Positions 8,516 through 15,448 of a stretch of DNA of 64,000 bases are shown here, in pieces. How positions within the stretch are numbered: the stretch's first letter is position 1; each line of letters starts with the position of its first letter. A program made the position numbers and the translations under genes. The notes beneath the pieces were generated by a model, which had not been told where the DNA came from, did not search any database, and saw only the letters and a program-made list of their open reading frames with translations. Location: the NCBI RefSeq assembly GCF_003385495.1, contig NZ_QNUH01000003.1:124001-188000 (forward strand), written 5' to 3'. This DNA comes from Chryseobacterium elymi. Lineage in GTDB: Bacteria > Bacteroidota > Bacteroidia > Flavobacteriales > Weeksellaceae.

Positions 8516-9595
8516 TTAATATCTTGTTTTCAAAACAACGCTTCCTAAATCAAAAAGTTCTTCCTGAGTGGTAAAATGTACCGTTCCATTTTTTGAAAAC
8601 ACTTCCCACGCTATCGTTGAGATAATGTCATCCAAAACGCCCGGTTCTTTAGAATCTTCTACATACTCAAAAGTACGATCATCGATCATTTTAACAGCTT
8701 GCTCAAAGTCTTGATGAACAACAAAAAGTTCTGCCCTTCCGTCAATAGCTGCCTGATAAATTTCCTGCAAGTCTGTTAGGACCTTTCCCAGAGGTACCGC
8801 TTCTTTGATTTCTTCAATTGCTGAAGCCCTTACTTTTTTTTGTTGAGCTTTGATGATTTCGTACGCTTGCTCTACAATATGGTGCTCCTCTGCTTCTGAA
8901 TAATCTTTATTGTCGTGACCGATATAAATATTTGGCAGATCTGCTACTTCCAGAAGTTTACTGTAATTATCTTCTGTTGTGATAACTATGACATTTAATC
9001 CTGTCTTTTTATGAATTTCAACTACTGATTTGTCTACTCTGTTGAAGTATTCTTTAATCTGATTGTCTACCTGCTTTCCGTCACTTCTCAAGTCTGCATT
9101 TGCAATGTAGAAAGGATTTTTTGGAAAAGGAAATCCTTCCTCACGAATTTCTTTTGTAATACTGTCATTCAGTGCCTCAAATAATTTCGTACCATTTTGT
9201 GAAAGCAATAAGATTAAATATTCTTCACTTCTTCCCAATGCTTTTATAAGGGGGCGAACGGCAAATTTCTCATCAATTTCTACAGTATTTTCCCGAGTTT
9301 TCCAAGTTGATTTTACGATCTCTTCGGTGTCATTAGATAAAAAAATATGTAAACTTTCAAGATTATGATGATGATTAATTTTTTCGGAAATTTCACCTAT
9401 TTTCTCCAAAACTTCGGACGCCAGTCTTTTTCCAAATTCATCTATAACCCTGTTTTCAGCTTCTTTCAGAAGATTCTTTAAAACAATTTCGTCCTGTTGA
9501 TTTTCAGGATGAGTACGATGTGTGTTGAGAGAAATGGTAACACACGGCTTATTTTTTTCGTTTGCTAATTTTTGTAATGTTTCTTTTAATGCCAT
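8516..9595 (-). CDS. baeRF family (bacterial eRF1-like) protein
   Basis: The 359-residue product resembles the bacterial archaeo-eukaryotic release factor (baeRF) family 3 group. The N-terminal part has the CVTISLNTHRTHPEN segment. The middle region (about 180-260) contains the NVIVITTEDNY and NIYIGHDNKDY strands of an eRF1-domain-2-like fold. The C-terminal third (about 290-359), with ELFVVHQDFEQA, resembles the L7Ae/eL30-like domain. No GGQ peptide-release motif is visible, so ordinary translation termination is unlikely. Ribosome rescue or stalled-ribosome sensing has been proposed for the group. It is transcribed toward the exporter, 88 bp away, with no terminator between. Confidence 0.8.
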   Translation of the reverse strand: MALKETLQKLANEKNKPCVTISLNTHRTHPENQQDEIVLKNLLKEAENRVIDEFGKRLASEVLEKIGEISEKINHHHNLESLHIFLSNDTEEIVKSTWKTRENTVEIDEKFAVRPLIKALGRSEEYLILLLSQNGTKLFEALNDSITKEIREEGFPFPKNPFYIANADLRSDGKQVDNQIKEYFNRVDKSVVEIHKKTGLNVIVITTEDNYSKLLEVADLPNIYIGHDNKDYSEAEEHHIVEQAYEIIKAQQKKVRASAIEEIKEAVPLGKVLTDLQEIYQAAIDGRAELFVVHQDFEQAVKMIDDRTFEYVEDSKEPGVLDDIISTIAWEVFSKNGTVHFTTQEELFDLGSVVLKTRY

Positions 9596-9614
9596 ATTTA
9601 TATGTTTTTGTGAT

Positions 9615-9782
9615 TCATTTTCTTCTATGAGTATCCTAGCGCAAAACAGCTAATATCAATACAATAAGAAGCAGTTCAAACTGCATTGTAATAAATTTCA
9701 CCATCACATCCTCCAAGTTTTGTATTATAAATACCATGAGAAAGATAATCAGCAGAATGTCAATAATCTTTTAATGTTTCAT
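9615..9782 (-). pseudogene. Broken LapA-domain-like small membrane protein
   Basis: On the minus strand a 56-codon frame runs from ATG at 9782 to TGA at 9615 but is cut by TAA at codon 4 and TAG at codon 49. Between the stops it reads as two hydrophobic segments around IIQNLEDVMVKFITMQF, which matches the layout of LapA/DUF1049-type membrane proteins (helix, QN-E-V linker, helix, then basic tail). The trailing DTHRRK fits that basic tail. It appears to be a nonsense-inactivated small gene. A shorter protein using an internal start cannot be excluded. Confidence 0.6.
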
Positions 9783-10251
9783 TTTAGTTTATTTTGATGG
9801 GTTGTACAATCTATATCTGAATTAATTTCTACTGATAGAGATTGGCTTTTACATGGTTCTCAATTGTATTCCAATTGAAAAGTAAGATAATCTTTTTTTT
9901 ATATACTACCTAAAATTATATACTACCTAAAACTTTGTAGCCGGTTTTTTAATAAAATTACCTTTGCTGAAAATTATCTCATCGATATTTATAATTAAGA
10001 CCTATTACAGTTCTGCAGAAGTATTATCTTTCTGGAAATCTTTCAAACTCTAAAAATGGTACGAATGAAACACCTACCAATTAATATAAGTGTAATAATT
10101 GGATTGTGATTTTTTTACACTATACTTTTTGTACAGATTATTAAAAAAATTGCCTACATAATAGAAATCCAATAGAACATTATAAATAACAAAACTCAAA
10201 CCAAACTTTATATTTAATATAAATTATTAATTATTCAATATGTTTGATACA
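9783..10251. other. Long AT-rich intergenic region without a gene
   Basis: About 470 bp between the broken LapA-like gene and the lptB terminator. It has several T and A runs and the tandem repeat at 9900-9932, but no convincing reading frame, promoter pair or structured RNA that I can see. Confidence 0.5.
9900..9932. repeat. Two tandem copies of a 17-nt unit
   Basis: TATATACTACCTAAAA occurs at 9900-9915 and again, identical, at 9917-9932, one base apart. No function is evident. Confidence 0.75.
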
Positions 10252-10252
10252 T

Positions 10253-10285
10253 TAAAAAAAAACCATCATCAAAGAGACAATGGTT
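10253..10285 (-). terminator. Terminator of lptB
   Basis: Minus-strand stem AACCAT/ATGGTT with a 13-nt loop (10261-10285), followed by a run of nine T. It lies 22 bp past the lptB stop. Confidence 0.75.
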
Positions 10286-10307
10286 ACGTTTAATTATTTT
10301 TTATGTA

Positions 10308-11369
10308 TTACCCTTCAAAGACATATGTTGTAAGATAGTGCAGTTCTTTTCTGCTGGCTTCTTTGGACTCTGCTTCTGCCTGTTCCATAGAATATTGGGA
10401 ATTAATTTCTTTTCTCTGGAAAACAAATGAGTTATTGGCATTCTTATCCACAATATCATTAAAGATATGCTCAATTTCAGAATTGGCAAGCGATGCGAAG
10501 CTGATGTCTTCGAAACCGTACATTAATCTTAAATCATCATACTGTCCGAAATGCTCATCTACAAATCCTTGGAACTGAGCTTTTGAATCAAAGTTACCTG
10601 CCCAGATATTATAGATGTACTTTTTCTTTTTCGGTTTGTCCAAAATACTCTGATACACAAAGTTTTCACCAAGATAGGCTTCTCTTACCTGCGGATCATT
10701 GGCAAGATCTTCCGGAAGTCCTTCTTTCAGAATTTTCCCTTCAAACATGATGTATGTTTTATTGGTAATGGCTAAGGTCTGCTGTACGTTGTGGTCCGTG
10801 ATCAGGATACCGATATTTTTATCTACCAGGCTTCTTACAATTTTCTGGATATCTTCTACCGCAATTGGGTCTACTCCGGCAAAAGGTTCATCCAGAAGAA
10901 TAAAATTAGGGCTTGTGGCAAGACAGCGTGCAATTTCTGTTCTACGTCTTTCCCCTCCCGAAAGAAGGTCACCTCTGTTTTTACGTACATGCTGCAGTGA
11001 AAACTCTTCTATCAGCTCATCACATTTAATCTGCTGCTCACGTCTTGAGAGCTTTGTAAGCTGCAAAACACCCATAATATTTTCTTCTACGGACAGCTTT
11101 CTGAAAATGGAAGCTTCCTGTGCCAGATAACCGATTCCTTTTTGAGCACGGCGATACATGGCATCGGTAGTGATCTCCTGTTTATCCATGAAAATTTTCC
11201 CTGAAGTAGGCTTAACCAGTCCTACGATCATGTAAAACGAAGTGGTTTTTCCTGCTCCGTTAGGACCAAGCAAACCAACAATTTCTCCCTGTTGAACCTG
11301 TACAGAAACGCCTTTTACTACTTTTTTAGGACCGTATTCTTTGATTAAGTTTTCTCCTCGTAAAATCAT
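10308..11369 (-). CDS. lptB: LPS export ATPase LptB with an extra C-terminal domain
   Basis: Residues 1-240 are a typical LptB, the cytoplasmic ATPase that powers lipopolysaccharide extraction by LptFG. Motifs are Walker A GPNGAGKTT (35-43), signature LSGGERRRTEIAR (136-148), Walker B FILLDEP and the H-loop ITDHNVQQ (190-197). LptB normally ends near residue 240, but this one runs to 353. After a lysine hinge (KPKKKK, 245-250), residues 251-353 form a separate domain beginning IWAGNFDSKAQFQGFVDE, which recalls the start of Imm22 (DUF4284) immunity-type domains. The frame is continuous and ends at a clean terminator, so the extension is real. Its role is unknown; regulation or docking of the transporter is possible. 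Confidence 0.9.
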   Translation of the reverse strand: MILRGENLIKEYGPKKVVKGVSVQVQQGEIVGLLGPNGAGKTTSFYMIVGLVKPTSGKIFMDKQEITTDAMYRRAQKGIGYLAQEASIFRKLSVEENIMGVLQLTKLSRREQQIKCDELIEEFSLQHVRKNRGDLLSGGERRRTEIARCLATSPNFILLDEPFAGVDPIAVEDIQKIVRSLVDKNIGILITDHNVQQTLAITNKTYIMFEGKILKEGLPEDLANDPQVREAYLGENFVYQSILDKPKKKKYIYNIWAGNFDSKAQFQGFVDEHFGQYDDLRLMYGFEDISFASLANSEIEHIFNDIVDKNANNSFVFQRKEINSQYSMEQAEAESKEASRKELHYLTTYVFEG

Positions 11370-11374
11370 AGGAG

Positions 11375-11382
11375 CAAAGATA
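11375..11382 (-). promoter_or_regulatory. -7 element abutting the lptB start codon
   Basis: Minus-strand TATCTTTG, a perfect TAnnTTTG, is followed by CTCCT and then ATG. A start point at the usual distance would give a leader of about 0-3 nt. A TTTG 15 bp upstream is closer than the usual -33 spacing. Confidence 0.55.
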
Positions 11383-11448
11383 AAGTTTTTTTGAATTCAA
11401 ATTTTAGATTATGAAATGTACCTGTGTAGTTTTTTAATCGGGCAGAGT

Positions 11449-11487
11449 TAATTTTGTATTGTTTTTTAGAATGAGCTTTATAAAGCT
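11449..11487 (+). promoter_or_regulatory. -7 element and perfect palindrome before the TM2 gene
   Basis: TAATTTTG (11449-11456) matches TAnnTTTG on the plus strand. The perfect 14-bp palindrome AGCTTTATAAAGCT lies at 11474-11487, just past the predicted start point, where a repressor could block transcription. The leader to the TM2 gene would be about 145 nt. No -33 TTG is seen. Confidence 0.4.
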
Positions 11488-11607
11488 TCAACTTCACTCA
11501 GCATAAAAGTGCTGCAAAAAGTAATTATTTAAGCTGCTATCTGTAACTCTTAATGGTTTCGCCCGACGTATTGAAAAATCATTTTATTCATCACAAAGAA
11601 ATTAACA

Positions 11608-11901
11608 ATGGAAAATTACGGTTATACAAAAACAGAAGACACCCAAAATCAGCAGAATAATGTTCCTTACCGTTCGGAAAAGAAAATTCCGGCGGCGATA
11701 TTAGGAATTCTTGTAGGCTGGCTGGCTTTGAATAAATTCTATCTTGGCTATACAAAAGAAGGCGTGATCCAGCTTGTCCTTAATATTGTCACTTTAGGGG
11801 CAGCTTCTATCATTCCTTTTATTGAAGGGATTTTATATCTGTTCATAAGTGATAAGCAGTTTGATGATACTTATGTTTATGGAAGAAAAGGCTGGTTGTA
11901 A
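11608..11901 (+). CDS. TM2-domain small membrane protein
   Basis: A 97-residue protein of the TM2 family. After a polar N-terminus, residues about 28-90 contain two hydrophobic helices joined by the short polar turn KFYLGYTKEG. The preceding stretch PAAILGILVGWLALNKFYLG and the GxxxG-like spacing are diagnostic. TM2 proteins are inner-membrane proteins of uncertain role, often near envelope or host-interaction genes. Only 51 bp separate it from the next gene, so the three genes from here to 12909 probably form one operon. Confidence 0.88.
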   Translation: MENYGYTKTEDTQNQQNNVPYRSEKKIPAAILGILVGWLALNKFYLGYTKEGVIQLVLNIVTLGAASIIPFIEGILYLFISDKQFDDTYVYGRKGWL

Positions 11902-11952
11902 GAATTATTTTATTTCCATAATTTTATACAACCAAATCAAGAATTAAATAAT

Positions 11953-12681
11953 ATGGAAAGTAATCAAGACCTGACAGATCTTCTTGCGCTGGATCTGGGT
12001 ATTAATATTGTTGACAGAAGGCCTTATGCCAAGGAAATTTTCAAATGGCAGGATATGGACCTTCTTCCCCATTCATCTGCAGATACGCTGCTTTGCGAGA
12101 TTTTCGAATGGAATGGGAGAAACTGGAGAACAACCGGAAATAATCTTATAGGATATCTCTTTTCGGGAGATCCCCTTAATAAGGTTAAAGAGCAACTGAT
12201 CAATACGCCTAAGCATACTGCACTGATCCCGGATTTTGAATTCACAAAAGAGAGCATGGTTGAATATGGCCTTTCTCTTCCTTCTTTATTTAATATTGGG
12301 GTTAACGGAAACATTAAAAATGCTAAAAGCTTTTCAGTAAGGGTAAACGGCGTAACCAAATCCAGGGTAACCAACATTGATTCTCCGGGAATTGAAATTC
12401 TGAAAAATTATTCTTTGTTTACGCAAAGTAAATCTAAGACCTACAGAAAGAATATTAAGTTCAATTATCTGAGCACTTCCCTCTTTTATGCTGAAAGTGT
12501 AGAGATTTTTCTTGAAAAAGAATCGGGAGTTGGACTAGATGTGAGTTTCCAGACTCAGAATGTAGAAGTGGATGCTAAAATAGATACGGATACCAAGAAA
12601 CATTTTGTTTTAAAATACTCTGGAAATCAGGCTCCTTTTGCTGCAAAATTCACTAAAGGAAAAGATTTCAATATTATGTGA
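11953..12681 (+). CDS. Unknown beta-rich protein, possible gasdermin-like fold
   Basis: The 242-residue product has no signal peptide and no long membrane helix. Residues about 88-140 and 165-235 alternate hydrophobic and polar residues as in long beta strands, including GLSLPSLFNIGVNGNIKNAK (106-125) and the C-terminal KHFVLKYSGNQAPFAAKF (216-233). The order of these segments reminds me of bacterial gasdermins, which end their pore domain in a comparable plFaf-type strand. Against this, the single cysteine is at 48, not near the N-terminus where bacterial gasdermins are acylated, and no protease gene lies beside it. I treat the family as unassigned. It sits in a three-gene unit with a TM2 protein and a leader peptide. 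Confidence 0.75.
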   Translation: MESNQDLTDLLALDLGINIVDRRPYAKEIFKWQDMDLLPHSSADTLLCEIFEWNGRNWRTTGNNLIGYLFSGDPLNKVKEQLINTPKHTALIPDFEFTKESMVEYGLSLPSLFNIGVNGNIKNAKSFSVRVNGVTKSRVTNIDSPGIEILKNYSLFTQSKSKTYRKNIKFNYLSTSLFYAESVEIFLEKESGVGLDVSFQTQNVEVDAKIDTDTKKHFVLKYSGNQAPFAAKFTKGKDFNIM

Positions 12682-12726
12682 CAAATTTTTACTATTTTAG
12701 TTTCACTAACCTATAAAATATTTGTC

Positions 12727-12909
12727 ATGAAAAAGTTAACGAAAAAAGAACTCAAGAACATCAATGGCGGAAATATCAGATTTCCTGATGCAAACGGTAA
12801 TTGTCCTGCAGGATGGTACCTTTGCCCAACCAATGTCTGTGTCAATGACAACGGCGGAGAAAACCCAATAACGCCATCAAGCCCTTATTACACAGCTTGT
12901 TTCGGATAA
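12727..12909 (+). CDS. Double-glycine leader peptide, bacteriocin-like precursor
   Basis: A 60-residue peptide with the leader MKKLTKKELKNINGG (1-15), the classic double-glycine type cleaved by C39-peptidase ABC exporters. The 45-residue core carries four cysteines (26, 33, 38, 58), a GNCPAGWYLC segment and a proline-rich middle. Such precursors are common in Chryseobacterium, and their product may be a bacteriocin or a modified signal peptide. No C39 exporter or modification enzyme is in the window, so processing would need genes elsewhere. It is 45 bp after the unknown beta-rich gene and is followed at once by a strong hairpin. Confidence 0.82.
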   Translation: MKKLTKKELKNINGGNIRFPDANGNCPAGWYLCPTNVCVNDNGGENPITPSSPYYTACFG

Positions 12910-12916
12910 AAAAAAT

Positions 12917-12952
12917 AAAACACCTCAGTCTAGACTAGACTGAGGTGTTTTT
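12917..12952. terminator. Bidirectional terminator between the leader-peptide gene and hemB
   Basis: A 12-bp perfect stem CACCTCAGTCTA/TAGACTGAGGTG with a 3-nt loop (12921-12947). T runs lie on one side and A runs on the other, so it can end transcription of both convergent units. Confidence 0.9.
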
Positions 12953-12968
12953 ATTTTATAACAACTTT

Positions 12969-13958
12969 CTATTTATTTAAAATCATTGCTGCTTCTTTCG
13001 CAAAATACGTAAAGATCATATCTGCTCCCGCTCTCTTGAAGCAGGTAAGACTTTCAATGATCGTTTTATCATTATCCAGCCAGCCGTTCTGTGCAGCTGC
13101 TTTTACCATGGCATATTCTCCACTCACATTATAAACCGCTATCGGAAGATCAATAGCTTCCCGAACTTTAGCGACGATATCAAGATAAGGAAGTCCTGGT
13201 TTTATCATAATAATATCCGCTCCTTCTTCAATATCTTTAAATACTTCGTTCAACGCTTCACGGGAATTGTGGAAATCCATCTGGTAGGTCTTTTTATCTT
13301 TCGGAATTTCCATATTATCTTTCGGAGCGCTGTCCAGAGCACTTCTGAAAGGTCCGTAGAAAGAGCTTGCATATTTTGCAGAATAACTCAGAATACCTAC
13401 ATCTGTGAATCCGCTTTCTTCCAGAGCTTCACGGATGGCCAACACTCTTCCGTCCATCATATCACTTGGTGCCACAATGTCAGCTCCGGCTTCAGCATGA
13501 GATACGGACATTCTTGCCAGTGCATCATTGGTAGCATCATTCACGATCTTTCCGTTTTCAATAATTCCGTCATGACCGTAGATCGAATAAGGATCTAAAG
13601 CGACATCAGGCATCACAATCATTTCCGGAACTGCATCTTTGATGGCTTTGATCGTCTGCTGCATCAGCCCGTCTTTGTTCCAGGCTTCTTTTCCTGTATT
13701 GTCTTTCAAATGTTCTGACACTTTCATGTACAGATTGACAGATTTTACACCCAAAGAAAATAACTCTTTACATTCTTTTACCGTTAAATCTATACTCCTC
13801 CTGAAAATCCCCGGCATCGACGGTATCGCTTCCTCTTGGTTTTCGCCCTCCATTACGAAGATCGGCATTACAAAATCATCAGTTGTAAGGATATTTTCTC
13901 TTACTAAACTTCTGATAGATTCATTAACTCTAAGTCTTCTATTTCTTGAATGTATCAT
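12969..13958 (-). CDS. hemB: Porphobilinogen synthase
   Basis: The 329-residue enzyme condenses two 5-aminolevulinate molecules to porphobilinogen in haem synthesis. The two active-site lysines are visible at K195 (SYSAKYASSFYGPF) and K253 (MIKPGLPYLD), the latter forming the Schiff base. The metal-binding loop reads PDVALDPYSIYGHDG (117-131) and lacks the cysteines of zinc enzymes, so this is the magnesium/potassium type. Length is normal. It is not flanked by other hem genes. A TAAATTTG -7 element lies about 30 bp before the start. Confidence 0.97.
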   Translation of the reverse strand: MIHSRNRRLRVNESIRSLVRENILTTDDFVMPIFVMEGENQEEAIPSMPGIFRRSIDLTVKECKELFSLGVKSVNLYMKVSEHLKDNTGKEAWNKDGLMQQTIKAIKDAVPEMIVMPDVALDPYSIYGHDGIIENGKIVNDATNDALARMSVSHAEAGADIVAPSDMMDGRVLAIREALEESGFTDVGILSYSAKYASSFYGPFRSALDSAPKDNMEIPKDKKTYQMDFHNSREALNEVFKDIEEGADIIMIKPGLPYLDIVAKVREAIDLPIAVYNVSGEYAMVKAAAQNGWLDNDKTIIESLTCFKRAGADMIFTYFAKEAAMILNK

Positions 13959-14016
13959 TTTGGAATACTTTTTGAATAAGTTTCTACAAATTTACTACAA
14001 CTTATATAAAAAACTA

Positions 14017-14047
14017 TTGTATAGAATTGTAGAATTGTTTATTTTTG
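14017..14047 (+). promoter_or_regulatory. Complete Bacteroidota promoter for the T9SS sorting-domain gene
   Basis: TTG at 14017-14019, a 20-nt spacer, and TATTTTTG at 14040-14047 match the -33 and -7 consensus. The start codon follows 29 bp downstream, giving a normal leader. It lies in the divergent gap with hemB. Confidence 0.65.
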
Positions 14048-14076
14048 TTTTAATACATTCGAGAAATTATAATTTG

Positions 14077-14427
14077 ATGAAAAAACTTTTACTTTTATTT
14101 CTATTTACGGGCGCTTTCGTTGGTTTTTCCAACAATATGCAGGCACAGCTGAGAGAGCCGGGTTTCATCACACAGAAGTCTGATGACGGTGTTTTGGTAG
14201 CTTACCCAAATCCTGCAAAAGATTTTCTTTTGATCAAAGCAAAAGATTCTGCATTAAAGATCAAGAGTGTTACCTTTTATTCAATTTTAGGAACGCAGGT
14301 AGCCAATTACTCTGTTAACATGAATTCTGGAGAAATCAATATTGAAAAACTGAAACCCGGAAAATATCTGATCCGCTATATTTTAAGCAATAATACCCAA
14401 AAGGTTACTCAAATTGTAAAACAATAA
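14077..14427 (+). CDS. Small T9SS type A sorting-domain protein
   Basis: Start chosen at ATG 14077 because a promoter sits just upstream and a signal peptide follows (residues 1-23, ending NNMQA); the frame is open far upstream but only as antisense of hemB. The mature protein is only about 93 residues. From residue 39 to the end it is a type A C-terminal sorting domain: AYPNPAKDFLLIK at the front, the GTQV turn, then KLKPGKYLIRYI and a basic end QIVKQ. That domain directs proteins through the type IX secretion system. It leaves only about 15 residues of possible cargo, which is odd. The gene has its own promoter and terminator. Confidence 0.85.
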   Translation: MKKLLLLFLFTGAFVGFSNNMQAQLREPGFITQKSDDGVLVAYPNPAKDFLLIKAKDSALKIKSVTFYSILGTQVANYSVNMNSGEINIEKLKPGKYLIRYILSNNTQKVTQIVKQ

Positions 14428-14431
14428 AATT

Positions 14432-14464
14432 AAATCCTGATAATCATCAGGATTTGTTCTTTTA
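14432..14464 (+). terminator. Terminator of the T9SS sorting-domain gene
   Basis: Perfect 10-bp stem AAATCCTGAT/ATCAGGATTT with loop AATC, followed by GTTCTTTT. Confidence 0.75.
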
Positions 14465-14531
14465 CATCAGTTCTGCCTTAATATTTCCGTAACTTTAAGG
14501 ACTTTTTATACTCATTGTTAAAAACAATTTA

Positions 14532-15443
14532 ATGCTTAAAGCTGAACATATCAGAAAGACCTATAGTACCGGGAAGAAAGTAGCATTGGATGATTTCAGC
14601 ATCCATGTACCACAGGGTAGTATTTATGGTCTTCTAGGCCCGAACGGAGCGGGAAAAACTTCCTTCATCCGTATCATCAATCAAATTACACAAGCGGATT
14701 CCGGAGATGTATTCATTAATGGAAGCAAGCTTAATCCCAGCCACATCAGAGACATCGGTTATATGCCTGAAGAAAGAGGACTGTATAAGAACATGAGCGT
14801 AGGCGATCAGATTCTTTATTTCGGGGAACTGAAAGGAATGAACAAAAGTGATGCCCTAAACGAAGCCAAGAAATGGTTTGAAAAACTGAACATCGACCAA
14901 TGGTGGAAAAAGAAACTTTCGGAACTTTCAAAAGGGATGGCACAGAAGATCCAGTTTGTGGTTACGGTTCTTCACCGTCCGCATCTTCTGATTCTTGATG
15001 AGCCTTTTTCAGGTTTTGATCCGGTAAATGCCAATTTAATTAAAGACCAGATCATTGATCTTAAAAATAACGGAACTACGATCATCCTTTCTACACACAG
15101 AATGGAAAGTGTCGAGGAAATGTGTGATTATGTCGCGCTGATCAATAACTCCAAAAAGATTATCGACGGAAGAGTTTTTGATGTGAGGGAAAAATTTAAG
15201 AAGAATATTTTCGGAGTTACTCTTTCTGAAGTGGATGAAACCAAATTTGAGAATTTCAAAAACAGCTATGATATTTTTAATTTCTCTCATGAAAATAATC
15301 TGGTTTCTTTTGATCTGAAAAATGAAAGCGGACAGAATGACATTCTTCTGGACCTTGTAAACGTAGGAAAAGTGAGATCATTCGATGAGAGAATTCCGAG
15401 CATGAATGAAGTGTTTATTAACGCCGTAAGTAACCATTCTTAA
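14532..15443 (+). CDS. ABC transporter ATP-binding protein, ABC-2 type
   Basis: The 303-residue ATPase pairs with the permease that starts 6 bp after it. Walker A is GPNGAGKTS near residue 36. The signature is shifted to LSKGMAQKIQFVV instead of LSGGQ, as in the NatA/YhaQ group, and Walker B is LLILDEPFSGFDP. The C-terminal 75 residues match the DUF4162 tail common in this subfamily. Together the pair probably exports a small ion or drug across the inner membrane. The substrate is unknown. Confidence 0.93.
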   Translation: MLKAEHIRKTYSTGKKVALDDFSIHVPQGSIYGLLGPNGAGKTSFIRIINQITQADSGDVFINGSKLNPSHIRDIGYMPEERGLYKNMSVGDQILYFGELKGMNKSDALNEAKKWFEKLNIDQWWKKKLSELSKGMAQKIQFVVTVLHRPHLLILDEPFSGFDPVNANLIKDQIIDLKNNGTTIILSTHRMESVEEMCDYVALINNSKKIIDGRVFDVREKFKKNIFGVTLSEVDETKFENFKNSYDIFNFSHENNLVSFDLKNESGQNDILLDLVNVGKVRSFDERIPSMNEVFINAVSNHS

Positions 15444-15448
15444 TTTTT

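Noticed and set aside
12024..12377. A 117-codon minus-strand frame
   Set aside because: It is the shadow of the 242-residue gene and has no promoter, start context or protein-like pattern.
13639..14076. Upstream extension of the T9SS sorting-domain frame
   Set aside because: This part is antisense to hemB and lacks codon logic; the ATG at 14077 is followed by a signal peptide.
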